Shown here piece after piece: positions 16,206 through 24,846 of a DNA stretch of 64,000 nucleotides. The stretch covers positions 86,601 through 150,600 of the forward strand of contig NZ_JABWRP020000016.1 in assembly GCF_014269035.2 (NCBI RefSeq), given 5' to 3'. The stretch is from Pseudomonas vlassakiae. GTDB lineage: Bacteria > Pseudomonadota > Gammaproteobacteria > Pseudomonadales > Pseudomonadaceae. Under the pieces are notes generated by a model that searched no databases, was not told the DNA's origin, and was given only the letters and a program-made list of their open reading frames with translations. The translations under genes were made by a program, and so were the position numbers. Positions within the stretch are counted from its first letter, which is position 1; the number at the start of each line of letters is the position of its first letter.

Positions 16206-16403
16206 TCAACAGCACTTGGGCCCGGACTTGCCACCATACCGGGCTTCCTGGCGCTCGCGGAAGAACGCCTCGTAGGTCATCACCGGTTTGTCCGGGTGCT
16301 TGTTGCGCATGTGCTCGACGTAGTTGTCGTAGTCGGGCATGCCGACCATCAGGCGGGCTGCCTGCCCCAGGTACTTACCCAGTCGACCCAGGTCGTTGAA
16401 CAT
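16206..16403 (-). CDS. ybdD: YbdD/YjiX family protein (DUF466)
   Basis: A 65-residue protein with the YbdD/YjiX pattern: 'MVGMPDYDNYVEHM', 'HPDKPVMTYEAFFRERQEAR', and a C-terminal 'PKCC'. Homologues are encoded directly after CstA or BtsT in enterobacteria and are required for, or linked to, pyruvate uptake. The ATG at 16403 lies 8 bases after GAGGA; the GTG one codon before is less likely. It is 13 bases downstream of the transporter gene and in the same operon. Confidence 0.92.
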   Translation of the reverse strand: MFNDLGRLGKYLGQAARLMVGMPDYDNYVEHMRNKHPDKPVMTYEAFFRERQEARYGGKSGPKCC

Positions 16404-16416
16404 CACTGCAGTCCTC

Positions 16417-18483
16417 TCAAGCGTCAGGCAGGGCCTGGAACGGGGTTTCCTTGTCGGTGCGTTCTTTGCGGCCGAGGGCGGCGTAGCCGACCTTGAGGGC
16501 GAAGAACAGCACGCTGAACACCACCAGCAGGAACAGAATGGTCAGGCCGGCGTTGGTGTAGGCGTTGAAGATCACGTGCTGCATCTGGTCGATGTTCTTG
16601 GCTGGAGCCAATACCTGGCCAGCGTCCAGCGCCGTGCTGTACTTCTTGGCCAGGGCCAGGAAACCGACCGCCGGGTTCGGGTCGAACAGCTTGATCAGGC
16701 CCGCCGCAGTGGTGCAGATCAGCAGCCAGGCAGCCGGCACCAGAGTGACCCAGATATAGCGTTCGCGCTTCATCTTGATCAGCACCACGGTGCCAAGCAT
16801 CAAGGCGATACCGGCCAGCATCTGGTTGGAAATACCGAACAGCGGCCAAAGGGTGTTGATGCCGCCCAGTGGGTCGATCACCCCCTGGTACAGCAGGTAA
16901 CCCCACAGCGCCACGCAGCCGGCGGTGCCGATCAGGTTGGCAGTCCACGACTCGGTGCGCTTGAGGGCCGGCACGAAGCTGCCCAGCAGGTCTTGCAGCA
17001 TGAAGCGACCGGCACGGGTACCGGCGTCCACCGCGGTAAGGATGAACAGCGCCTCGAACAGGATCGCGAAGTGGTACCAGAAGGCCATGGTGTTTTCACC
17101 CGGCAACACCTGGTGCAGGATCTGCGCGATGCCCACCGCCAGGGTCGGTGCACCACCGGCACGGGCCAGTACGGTGTGCTCGCCGATGTCGCGGGCTACC
17201 GCTTCGAGCTGCTCAGGAGTAATCAGGAAGCCCCAGCTGCTGACCGTTTGCGCCACCGAAACTGCGTCGGCGCCAACCACGGCGGCCGGGCTGTTCATGG
17301 CGAAGTACACGCCCGGCTCGATCACCGAGGCGGCAACCATGGCCATGATGGCGACGAACGATTCCATCAGCATGCCGCCGTAGCCGATGTAACGGGCGTT
17401 GGCTTCGTTGTCCAGCAGCTTCGGCGTGGTCCCCGAGGAAATCAGCGCGTGGAAGCCAGACACCGCGCCGCAGGCAATGGTAATGAACAGGAACGGGAAC
17501 AGGGTGCCCTTCCACACCGGGCCGGTGCCGTCGGTGAACTGGGTCAGCGCCGGCATTTTCAGCTCGGGCATGGTCACCAGGATACCGATGGCCAGGGCAA
17601 TGATGGTACCGATCTTGAGGAAGGTCGACAGGTAGTCACGCGGCGCCAGTACCAGCCATACCGGCAGCACAGCGGCAACGAAGCCGTAGCCAACCAGCAT
17701 CCAGGTGATCTGCACGCCAGTGAAGGTGAACGCCGGGCCCCAGACTGGATCGGCAGCAATCTGGCCCCCCAGCCAGATCGACGCCAGCAGCAGCACCACG
17801 CCAACCACCGAGATCTCGCCGATACGGCCCGGGCGGATGTAGCGCATGTACACGCCCATGAACATCGCGATCGGGATGGTCGCCATCACCGTGAACATGC
17901 CCCATGGGCTCTCGGCCAGGGCCTTGACCACGATCAGCGCCAGCACCGCGAGGATGATGATCATGATCAGGAAGCAGCCGAACAGGGCGATGGTGCCGGG
18001 GATGCGGCCCATCTCCTCGCGCACCATGTCGCCCAGCGAGCGGCCGTTGCGGCGCGTGGAGAGGAACAGGACCATGAAGTCCTGCACCGCACCGGCCAGC
18101 ACCACGCCGGCGATCAGCCACAGCGTGCCGGGCAGGTAGCCCATCTGCGCGGCGAGTACCGGGCCGACCAGCGGGCCGGCGCCAGCGATGGCGGCGAAGT
18201 GGTGACCGAAGAGGATGTGTTTGTTGGTCGGAACGTAGTCCAGACCGTCGTTGTTGAGTACCGCAGGGGTGGCGCGGCGAGGGTCGAGTTGCATCACCTT
18301 GGTGGCGATGAACAGGCTGTAGTAACGGTAGGCGACCAGGTAGATGGCCACCGCGGCGACCACGATCCACAAGGCATTGATCGCCTCGCCGCGACGCAGG
18401 GCGACGACACCCAGCGCGCAGGCCCCTATGACCGCCAGCGCCAGCCACGGGATGTGGCGTAGCAGGCTGTTATTGTTGTTCAT
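16417..18483 (-). CDS. cstA: CstA/BtsT family pyruvate/peptide transporter
   Basis: A 688-residue integral membrane protein with roughly sixteen hydrophobic segments and typical CstA motifs: 'NKHILFGHHFAAIAGAGPLV', 'STRRNGRSLGDMV' and 'FHALISSGTTPKLLDNE'. Family members are proton-coupled pyruvate transporters (BtsT, CstA) induced on carbon limitation, with a peptide-uptake role also proposed. The start 'MNNNNSLLRHIPW' at 18483 removes a 102-residue polar extension that is not family-like. The partner genes ybdD and yjiA follow, which resembles the E. coli btsT operon. CstA and BtsT cannot be told apart reliably by eye. Confidence 0.92.
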   Translation of the reverse strand: MNNNNSLLRHIPWLALAVIGACALGVVALRRGEAINALWIVVAAVAIYLVAYRYYSLFIATKVMQLDPRRATPAVLNNDGLDYVPTNKHILFGHHFAAIAGAGPLVGPVLAAQMGYLPGTLWLIAGVVLAGAVQDFMVLFLSTRRNGRSLGDMVREEMGRIPGTIALFGCFLIMIIILAVLALIVVKALAESPWGMFTVMATIPIAMFMGVYMRYIRPGRIGEISVVGVVLLLASIWLGGQIAADPVWGPAFTFTGVQITWMLVGYGFVAAVLPVWLVLAPRDYLSTFLKIGTIIALAIGILVTMPELKMPALTQFTDGTGPVWKGTLFPFLFITIACGAVSGFHALISSGTTPKLLDNEANARYIGYGGMLMESFVAIMAMVAASVIEPGVYFAMNSPAAVVGADAVSVAQTVSSWGFLITPEQLEAVARDIGEHTVLARAGGAPTLAVGIAQILHQVLPGENTMAFWYHFAILFEALFILTAVDAGTRAGRFMLQDLLGSFVPALKRTESWTANLIGTAGCVALWGYLLYQGVIDPLGGINTLWPLFGISNQMLAGIALMLGTVVLIKMKRERYIWVTLVPAAWLLICTTAAGLIKLFDPNPAVGFLALAKKYSTALDAGQVLAPAKNIDQMQHVIFNAYTNAGLTILFLLVVFSVLFFALKVGYAALGRKERTDKETPFQALPDA

Positions 18484-18702
18484 GGCATGCTTCCAGCTAA
18501 GTGGTTGGAATAGACAGCCCCTTGAGTCTAGGGCTTGCTTGGCAGGTTTACCATATCGAATTGCGATCACCTGCAGGCCGCCAGCGGGCACGCTAGAGCG
18601 GCGAGCGAAGCCTGCCTGACATCCAACTAGTATTTTTGCCAGTTGTCGGTATTTGCAACGCAGGACATTTTTTAGCCTCCTCAATCCATCAGGGACGTCG
18701 CC

Positions 18703-19464
18703 ATGAGAATGCTTCTGCAAACAAGCCTTGCTTGCTTGATCGCTGCCGCAGCAGTGCAAGCAAATGCCGCTGGGCCTCAACCAAGACACGGCGCAATGGA
18801 AACACCCGTCGCTCGGCAGCTCTTCTGCTACAAAGCGCAGGATTACTATTGGCCAGAGGATGGTTCAGGCATCAAAGACCCGGGTTGCCGGGCCGCCTAC
18901 CAGCATGTCTACAAGAAATTCGGCAATGACAAGGCGCAGGCGGAATATCAGTTCGTGCAGTGGAGTGAAGTATCGAAAAATATTCCAGAACCGGGCTACG
19001 AAGATTTCAAGAACGTGAAAGCAGCTATTCCAGACGGACAACTATGCTCGGCAGGGAACTCCGTTGCAAAACCTGCCGCACTGAAACCTCACCAAACGGT
19101 CAACGACAAGAGTGGGCTGGATGTTCCTGCCCAATGGCCGGCGCACCTGCTGGTGAAAGACAACGATAATAAAGTCGAGCTTGTCTATTACGCTCAAGTC
19201 CCTCACAGCCCCGGATTCTGGGAAATCTACATCACCAAGCCCGGTTTTGATCGTACCAAGAAAGCCCTTGCCTGGGACGATCTCGAAGCTGAACCGATTG
19301 CCAAGTTTGGGGATATCCCAGTCGAGGGTGGTAAGTACCAAATGGTCGTCGATCTGGGTGATCGCGTCGGCGACTATCTTATCTACAGCCGCTGGCAGCG
19401 CATCGACCCCGAAGGAGAAGGCTTCTACAACTGCAGCGATGTGAACATCGTGTCCAGCAAGTAG
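18703..19464 (+). CDS. AA10-family lytic polysaccharide monooxygenase (chitin-binding type)
   Basis: A 253-residue secreted protein with a signal peptide (hydrophobic core about 4-18, predicted cut after 'QANA', residue 22) and a single AA10 domain. Expected features are present: first brace His29 in 'RHGAMETPVARQ', second brace His168 in 'YAQVPHSPGFWEIYIT', and the axial aromatic in 'GFYNCSDV' (F241). AA10 enzymes oxidatively cleave chitin or cellulose with a copper ion held by the mature N-terminal His. Here six residues (AGPQPR) would remain before His29 after normal cleavage, which is odd for the family. There is no carbohydrate-binding module. GC is visibly lower than in neighbours, suggesting later acquisition. 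It stands alone between cstA and a PilZ gene. Confidence 0.85.
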   Translation: MRMLLQTSLACLIAAAAVQANAAGPQPRHGAMETPVARQLFCYKAQDYYWPEDGSGIKDPGCRAAYQHVYKKFGNDKAQAEYQFVQWSEVSKNIPEPGYEDFKNVKAAIPDGQLCSAGNSVAKPAALKPHQTVNDKSGLDVPAQWPAHLLVKDNDNKVELVYYAQVPHSPGFWEIYITKPGFDRTKKALAWDDLEAEPIAKFGDIPVEGGKYQMVVDLGDRVGDYLIYSRWQRIDPEGEGFYNCSDVNIVSSK

Positions 19465-19538
19465 CCTGCCGCCGCCCTCACCCCGGCAGAAGTAGCCGTG
19501 GCTGGTCTATAGTCAGTGCAACTGACGAGGGGCTTGCC

Positions 19539-19907
19539 ATGACCACTTCTGCCGACGACCGTCGCCGTTTCCAGCGCATCGACTTCGACGCCCCCACCGA
19601 ACTGCGCCAGGGCGACCGCCGCTGGCCGGTGAAGCTGCTGGACCTGTCGCTCAAGGGGCTGCTGGTCGAATGCCCCTCCCCCTGGGACGCCGACCTGACC
19701 CAGGATTTCGATGCCATCATCCACCTCGATCGCAATGTCCGTGTGCAGATGCAAGTCGAACTGCGTCACGAAGAAGCCACCCGTCTGGGCTTCGTCTGCC
19801 TGTACATCGACGTCGAGTCGATGAGCCATCTGCACCGTCTTGTGGAATTGAACCTCGCCGATGGCACCGAAATGATGCGTGAGCTGCGCGAACTGATCGA
19901 AGAATAG
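19539..19907 (+). CDS. PilZ domain protein
   Basis: A 122-residue single-domain PilZ protein with both c-di-GMP motifs: 'DRRRFQRIDF' (RxxxR) near the N-terminus and 'LLDLSLKGLLVE' (DxSxxG). It is probably a cytosolic c-di-GMP receptor whose output is a partner protein. It is monocistronic and followed by an inverted repeat that may end transcription. The window also encodes a diguanylate cyclase (YfiN) and a second PilZ-like protein. Confidence 0.92.
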   Translation: MTTSADDRRRFQRIDFDAPTELRQGDRRWPVKLLDLSLKGLLVECPSPWDADLTQDFDAIIHLDRNVRVQMQVELRHEEATRLGFVCLYIDVESMSHLHRLVELNLADGTEMMRELRELIEE

Positions 19908-19910
19908 AAT

Positions 19911-19928
19911 CTGTTAGCTGACTAACAG
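19911..19928 (+). terminator. Inverted repeat after PilZ gene
   Basis: CTGTTAG - CTGA - CTAACAG, a perfect 7-bp stem four bases after the PilZ stop, followed by a pyrimidine-rich stretch without a clean U-run. A second inverted repeat, CTACCCAG / CTGGGTAG, lies at 19952-19979. Confidence 0.5.
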
Positions 19929-20088
19929 CCTTCCCATCTTCTGTTTCTTGTCTACCCAGACAGCTTTCTGCCTGGGTAGCAGTGCCTTGTACACACCTCT
20001 CTAGCACCACATTGAATAACTTGGTACGCCTTCTGCATTGAGGTTTTGCACACATTGCAAGGCCCGCTGTTCGCGCTCCGATCAAAAT

Positions 20089-20100
20089 ATTGTATACAAT
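20089..20100. promoter_or_regulatory. Perfect palindrome upstream of purine permease gene
   Basis: ATTGTATACAAT is a perfect 12-base palindrome 68 bases before the permease start. The TTGTATACAA core is typical of GntR/FadR-type operators, some of which control purine breakdown; the assignment is inference. It lies in the 260-base gap 19908-20167, where nothing else gene-like is seen. Confidence 0.5.
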
Positions 20101-20167
20101 TTGTGTAGCAATACTTTGTAGGAAATGTCTACAGTAGCGGCACAACAATAAACAGAGAGCCTGCTCC

Positions 20168-21685
20168 ATGACTACGTCCCCTAGCACGTCTCCCGCCCAG
20201 CGCCCCGAGGACGAATACCTCGGGCTGGGTGCCAACCTGGCTTATGGTCTGCAGCATGTGCTGACCATGTACGGCGGGATCGTCGCGGTACCCCTGATCC
20301 TGGGTCAGGCAGCCGGCCTCAACGGTGCCGAGATCGGCATGCTGATCGCCGCTTCGCTGTTTGCCGGTGGCCTGGCGACCCTGCTGCAAACGCTGGGCAT
20401 CCCCTTCTTCGGTTGCCAGCTGCCATTGGTGCAGGGCGTTTCATTCGCCGGCGTGGCGACCATGGGCGCCATTCTCAGCAGTGAGGGCGGTGGTGGCCTG
20501 CCGGGCGTACTCGGCGCGGTCATGGCGGCTTCGGTGATCGGTTTCCTGATCACCCCGGTGTTCTCGCGCATCACCAAGTTCTTCCCGCCGCTGGTGACCG
20601 GCATCGTCATCACCACCATCGGCCTGACCTTGATGCCGGTTGCCGCGCGCTGGGTGATGGGCGGTAACAGTGCATCGCCGGAGTTCGGCAGCGTTGCCAA
20701 CATCAGCCTGGCGGCACTGACCTTCGCCATCGTCCTGGTTTTGAGCAAACTCGGCAGCGCAACCATTTCGCGGCTGTCGATCCTGCTGGCCATGGTGGTT
20801 GGCACGCTGATCGCCTGGGCGCTGGGCATGACCGACTTCAGCAAGGTCAGTGCAGGCCCGATGTTCGCCTTCCCCACCCCGTTCCACTTCGGCATGCCGG
20901 AGTTCCACATCGCCGCGATCCTGTCGATGTGCATCGTGATCATGGTGACCCTGGTGGAAACCTCGGCCGACATCCTCGCCGTGGGTGAAATCATCGACAC
21001 CAAGGTCGACTCCAAGCGCCTGGGCAACGGCCTGCGCGCCGACATGGCGTCGAGCATCCTGGCGCCGATCTTCGGTTCGTTCACCCAAAGCGCGTTTGCC
21101 CAGAACGTCGGCCTGGTAGCCGTGACCGGGGTCAAGAGCCGCTACGTGGTGGCCACCGGTGGCGTGATCCTGGTGGTGCTCGGCCTGCTGCCGGTGATGG
21201 GCCGGGTGATTGCCGCCGTACCGACGCCGGTGCTGGGTGGCGCGGGCATCGTGCTGTTCGGCACCGTGGCCGCCAGCGGCATCCGCACACTGTCGAAGGT
21301 CAACTACAAGAACAACGTCAACCTGATCATCGTCGCGGCCTCGCTGGGCTTCGGCATGATCCCGATCGCCGCGCCGACCTTCTACCACAACTTCCCGAAC
21401 TGGTTCGAGACCATCTTCCACTCGGGCATCAGCTCGGCGGCAATCATGGCCATCCTGCTGAACCTGCTGTTCAACCACTTCCAGACGGGCAACTCGGAGA
21501 ACCAGTCGGTATTCGCTGCAGCCTACGAGCGCACCATCCAGTACTCGGACATCTCATGCCTGCGCGATGGTGACTACTTCAAGGATGGCAAGCTGTTCGA
21601 TGCCGACGACAACGAAGTGCCAGTGATGGAACTGGACGAGCACGGTAACCAGGCGCCCCGGCGCAGCGCAGTTGCCGAACACTGA
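20168..21685 (+). CDS. NCS2 family xanthine/uric acid permease
   Basis: A 505-residue transporter of the nucleobase-ascorbate (NAT/NCS2) family with about 12-14 membrane segments. The NAT signature is visible as 'QNVGLVAVTGVKSR', and the early 'AYGLQHVLTMYGG' contains the conserved QH motif. Length and the long polar C-terminal tail fit the xanthine/urate group rather than uracil (UraA) carriers, but purine specificity cannot be proved from sequence. A palindromic operator-like site lies upstream and a strong terminator downstream. Confidence 0.88.
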   Translation: MTTSPSTSPAQRPEDEYLGLGANLAYGLQHVLTMYGGIVAVPLILGQAAGLNGAEIGMLIAASLFAGGLATLLQTLGIPFFGCQLPLVQGVSFAGVATMGAILSSEGGGGLPGVLGAVMAASVIGFLITPVFSRITKFFPPLVTGIVITTIGLTLMPVAARWVMGGNSASPEFGSVANISLAALTFAIVLVLSKLGSATISRLSILLAMVVGTLIAWALGMTDFSKVSAGPMFAFPTPFHFGMPEFHIAAILSMCIVIMVTLVETSADILAVGEIIDTKVDSKRLGNGLRADMASSILAPIFGSFTQSAFAQNVGLVAVTGVKSRYVVATGGVILVVLGLLPVMGRVIAAVPTPVLGGAGIVLFGTVAASGIRTLSKVNYKNNVNLIIVAASLGFGMIPIAAPTFYHNFPNWFETIFHSGISSAAIMAILLNLLFNHFQTGNSENQSVFAAAYERTIQYSDISCLRDGDYFKDGKLFDADDNEVPVMELDEHGNQAPRRSAVAEH

Positions 21686-21708
21686 CTGCTGACTGAGCGG
21701 TGAGGCAG

Positions 21709-21742
21709 GGGGAGCCGATGCGCATCGTCGGCTCCCCTTTTT
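21709..21742 (+). terminator. Rho-independent terminator of purine permease gene
   Basis: A long stem, GGGGAGCCGA paired with TCGGCTCCCC around a short mismatch-containing loop, is followed by five T (21738-21742). Confidence 0.9.
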
Positions 21743-21749
21743 CATTGGC

Positions 21750-21860
21750 TTGTGCCAGCGCTGTCGCGGGTAAACCCGCTCCCACAGGGGACACGCAGAT
21801 TCAGAAACCTGTGCAGTGCTTGTAGGAGCGGGTTTACCCGCGAAAGGGCCGGCACAGGCC
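21750..21860. repeat. REP palindrome pair between purine permease gene and radA
   Basis: Inverted REP units 'GCGGGTAAACCCGCTCCCAC' (about 21766-21785) and 'GGAGCGGGTTTACCCGCGAA' (about 21824-21843) face each other, filling the gap before the convergent radA gene. Confidence 0.9.
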
Positions 21861-21865
21861 AACAA

Positions 21866-23233
21866 TTACTCGAACAAGGCATCCAGGGCCTGCTCCAGAC
21901 GGGTCACGGCAATCACCTGCAACCCCGCTGGCGGCTCCTTCGGCGCATTACCCTTGGGCACGATGGCACGCTTGAAGCCATGCTTGGCCGCCTCTTTCAG
22001 GCGCTCCTGGCCACTGGGTACAGGGCGCACCTCACCCGACAAGCCGATTTCACCGAATACCAGCAGACCATGGGCCAACGGCCGGTTGCGCAGGCTGGAC
22101 ATCACCGCTGCCAGTAACGCCAGGTCGGAAGCCGTTTCCAGTACTTTCACCCCACCGACCACGTTGAGGAACACGTCCTGGTCGTGGGTGGGAATACCCC
22201 CATGCCGATGCAGTACAGCCAGCAGCATGGCCAGGCGGTTCTGATCCAGGCCCAGGGTGACCCGCCGTGGGTTGGCCAGGTGGCTGTCATCGACCAGCGC
22301 CTGCACCTCGACCAGCATTGGCCGGGTACCTTCCCAGGTAGCCATCACCACGCTGCCGGGCACTTCTTCCTGGGTACGGTTGAGGAAGATTGCCGATGGG
22401 TTGGACACTTCTTTCAGGCCACGGTCGGTCATGCCGAACACGCCCAGTTCGTTGACCGCGCCGAAACGGTTCTTCACGGCCCGTAACAGGCGCAGACGGC
22501 CGTCGGACTCACCCTCGAAATACAGCACGGTATCGACCATGTGTTCCAGCACCCGCGGCCCGGCCAGCGAGCCTTCCTTGGTGACATGGCCCACCAGGAA
22601 GATCGCCGTACCGCTCTGCTTGGCATAACGCACCAGCAACGCCGTGCTTTCGCGCACCTGGGCCACGCCGCCGGGGGCGGACTGCAACTGCTCGGTGAAG
22701 ATGGTCTGGATCGAGTCGATCACCATGACCCGGGGTTTTTCCACCCGGGCGGTGGCGATGATGGTTTCGATGCAGGTCTCGGTCATCACCTTGAGCTGGT
22801 CCTGGGGCAGGCCCAGGCGCCGCGAGCGCATGGCCACCTGCTGCTGCGATTCTTCACCGGTGACGTACAACGCAGGCAGGCCCACGGCGATGTTGCACAG
22901 GGTCTGCAGGAGAATGGTCGACTTGCCAATCCCAGGATCCCCCCCGATCAGTACTACCGAGCCATCGACCAGGCCACCGCCGAGCACACGGTCGAGTTCA
23001 GTGCTGCTGGTGGTGAAGCGCGGGATTTCTTCGACGCTGACTTCGGCCAGGGTCTTGATCTGCGCCTGCTGCCCGGTCCAACCCGCGCGGCCGCTGGGCG
23101 CCGCCGCGCCGCCGCTCTCGATCATGGTTTCGACCAGGGTGTTCCAGGCCCCGCAGTCGGCGCATTGGCCGGCCCATTTGGGGAAGGTCGCGCCGCACTC
23201 GGTGCAGCCATACAAGCGCTTGGCCTTGGCCAT
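21866..23233 (-). CDS. radA: DNA repair protein RadA
   Basis: A 455-residue RadA (Sms), normal length. It has an N-terminal zinc finger (Cys10, Cys13, Cys24, Cys27 in 'CTECGATFPKWAGQCADC'), a RecA-like ATPase core with Walker A 'GGDPGIGKST', the RadA-specific 'KNRFG' motif, and a C-terminal Lon-protease-like domain. RadA is a hexameric helicase that drives branch migration in recombination and repair. AGGAGA lies before the ATG. It is monocistronic and followed by the REP pair. Confidence 0.96.
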   Translation of the reverse strand: MAKAKRLYGCTECGATFPKWAGQCADCGAWNTLVETMIESGGAAAPSGRAGWTGQQAQIKTLAEVSVEEIPRFTTSSTELDRVLGGGLVDGSVVLIGGDPGIGKSTILLQTLCNIAVGLPALYVTGEESQQQVAMRSRRLGLPQDQLKVMTETCIETIIATARVEKPRVMVIDSIQTIFTEQLQSAPGGVAQVRESTALLVRYAKQSGTAIFLVGHVTKEGSLAGPRVLEHMVDTVLYFEGESDGRLRLLRAVKNRFGAVNELGVFGMTDRGLKEVSNPSAIFLNRTQEEVPGSVVMATWEGTRPMLVEVQALVDDSHLANPRRVTLGLDQNRLAMLLAVLHRHGGIPTHDQDVFLNVVGGVKVLETASDLALLAAVMSSLRNRPLAHGLLVFGEIGLSGEVRPVPSGQERLKEAAKHGFKRAIVPKGNAPKEPPAGLQVIAVTRLEQALDALFE

Positions 23234-23409
23234 GGGCAGGGTCTCCTGGAAAAAATCGCCATGATAGCCGAGGCCGACGTGTCTCGAACCGGTCGAGATG
23301 CGACAAAACTATTCGTTCTAAGAGCAGTCACTAGCCCTGAAGCCAACGCATGAAGCGTTCAAGTGGCTTACACTGCGTTAACCTCACCATTTGTTACAAG
23401 GAATCAAAC

Positions 23410-23829
23410 ATGGGCATGCTCAGTGAGTTCAAGGCCTTCGCGGTCAAAGGTAATGTCGTCGACATGGCGGTCGGTATCATCATCGGCGCGGCCTTCGGCA
23501 AGATCGTCTCCTCGTTCGTCGGGGATGTGGTCATGCCACCACTGGGGTTGCTGATCGGCGGTGTCGACTTCAGCGACCTGGCCATCACCCTGAAGGCTGC
23601 CGAAGGTGACGTGCCGGCCGTGGTGCTGGCCTATGGCAAGTTCATCCAGACCGTGATCGACTTCATCATTGTCGCCTTCGCCATCTTCATGGGCGTGAAG
23701 GCGATCAACAAGCTCAAGCGTGAAGAAGCTGCGGCACCGACCGCACCACCGGTGCCGACGCCGCAGGAAACCTTGCTGACCGAGATTCGCGACCTGCTCA
23801 AGGCACAGAACCAGAACCGGTTGCCGTGA
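23410..23829 (+). CDS. mscL: Large-conductance mechanosensitive channel MscL
   Basis: A 139-residue MscL. 'EFKAFAVKGNVVDMAVGIIIGAAFGKIVSS' begins the pore-lining first helix (seen in two parts: 'EFKAFAVKGNVVDMAVGI' and 'IIGAAFGKIVSS'). A periplasmic loop, a second helix 'VIDFIIVAFAIFMGVKA' and a cytoplasmic helix 'LLTEIRDLL' follow. The pentameric channel opens under membrane tension and releases solutes on hypo-osmotic shock. The ATG at 23410 is preceded by AAGGA; the longer reading from 23350 adds 20 residues and is not family-like. A terminator follows. Confidence 0.96.
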   Translation: MGMLSEFKAFAVKGNVVDMAVGIIIGAAFGKIVSSFVGDVVMPPLGLLIGGVDFSDLAITLKAAEGDVPAVVLAYGKFIQTVIDFIIVAFAIFMGVKAINKLKREEAAAPTAPPVPTPQETLLTEIRDLLKAQNQNRLP

Positions 23830-23835
23830 AACAGC

Positions 23836-23858
23836 GGGGGCCGCATTGCGGCCCCTTT
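23836..23858 (+). terminator. Terminator after mscL (convergent with fpr)
   Basis: GGGGCCGC - ATT - GCGGCCCC followed by TTT, between the mscL stop and the convergent fpr stop. Confidence 0.8.
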
Positions 23859-23861
23859 GCA

Positions 23862-24638
23862 TTACCAGTAGTTTTCCACCGCCACCTGCCCCGGCCGCTT
23901 GCTCAGGCTCAGTTGCAGGTCACGCGCCTTGAGCACCTTGCGTGTCTCGTCAATCATTTCCGGGTTGCCGCACAGCATGATCCGCGAATGCTCGGGCGAC
24001 AGTTCCAGCCCGGCCGCCTTTTCCAGTTCGCCACTCTCGATCAGCGTAGTGATGCGCGCATTCAAGGCCCCGGGATGCGGCTCACGGGTCACCACCGGAA
24101 TGAACTGCAGCTTGCCCGCGTATTCGGCCAGGTAGTCACGCTGCTCCAACCCGGCGATGGCGTCTACATAGGCCAACTCTCTTGCCTCGCGCACCGAGTA
24201 CACCAGCTTGATGTTGTCGAAACGCTCCCAGGCTTCAAAGTCCTGCAGGATCGACATGAAGGGTGCGATGCCGGTGCCGGTCGCCAGCAGCCACAGGTCT
24301 CGCCCACCGACGAAGCGATCAAGGGTAAGGAAGCCGAACGCCTGACGGTCGATCAACAAGGTATCGCCCTGGCCCAGGCGGCTCAGTTCGCTGGTGAATT
24401 CGCCACCCGGTACCACGATTGAAAAGAAGTCGAGGTATTCGTCATGGGGGGCACTGACCATCGAATAGGCACGCCAGGCCACGCTGCCATCGGCCTTGGC
24501 CACGCCCAGCCGGGCAAACTGGCCGGCGCGGAAGCGGAACCCGGGGTCGCGCGTAACCCGCAGGCTGAACAGGTTCGGCGTCAGTGGCTGGACGTCGAGC
24601 AGGGTCTGGCGGGTGAATTTGTCGGCACTGGCGGTCAT
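23862..24638 (-). CDS. fpr: Ferredoxin/flavodoxin-NADP+ reductase
   Basis: A 258-residue reductase of the bacterial Fpr type. The FAD motif is 'WRAYSMVSAP' (RxYS), the NADP site includes 'LLATGTGIAPFMSIL' and 'VYSVREARELAY', and 'IMLCGNPEMIDETRKVL' precedes the C-terminus. The last residues, 'VENYW', give the terminal Tyr-Trp seen in the E. coli enzyme. It exchanges electrons between NADPH and ferredoxin or flavodoxin. P. putida has two such enzymes (FprA, FprB); from memory of the genomic context this would be FprB, but I leave the general symbol. The ATG at 24638 is chosen over 24677, which adds 13 unconserved residues. Divergent from ppoR. Confidence 0.92.
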   Translation of the reverse strand: MTASADKFTRQTLLDVQPLTPNLFSLRVTRDPGFRFRAGQFARLGVAKADGSVAWRAYSMVSAPHDEYLDFFSIVVPGGEFTSELSRLGQGDTLLIDRQAFGFLTLDRFVGGRDLWLLATGTGIAPFMSILQDFEAWERFDNIKLVYSVREARELAYVDAIAGLEQRDYLAEYAGKLQFIPVVTREPHPGALNARITTLIESGELEKAAGLELSPEHSRIMLCGNPEMIDETRKVLKARDLQLSLSKRPGQVAVENYW

Positions 24639-24846
24639 GTCGGGCTCCGTGAAAGGCGTGTACCCAGTGTCGCGCAAAGCGGCCAGGATAAAAACCGCCG
24701 GAAAGTAAGGGCACAGCCGGAAGATCGTGGCCGGTTACATGAAAAATGCCGCTTCTATAACAAAAAATCCCAACATAACGGTCAGGCATTTCCTACAATC
24801 ATTCCGGCATGCAAACGGAACGGCGTTCGCCGAGGGAGTGAGACAG

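Noticed and set aside
16339..18462. 707-codon plus-strand frame opposite cstA
   Set aside because: His/Gln/Arg-rich antisense shadow typical of high-GC coding; cstA on the minus strand has clear family motifs.
21750..21860. Repeated palindromes as a possible CRISPR array
   Set aside because: There are only two inverted units with no regular spacers and no cas genes; they are REP elements.
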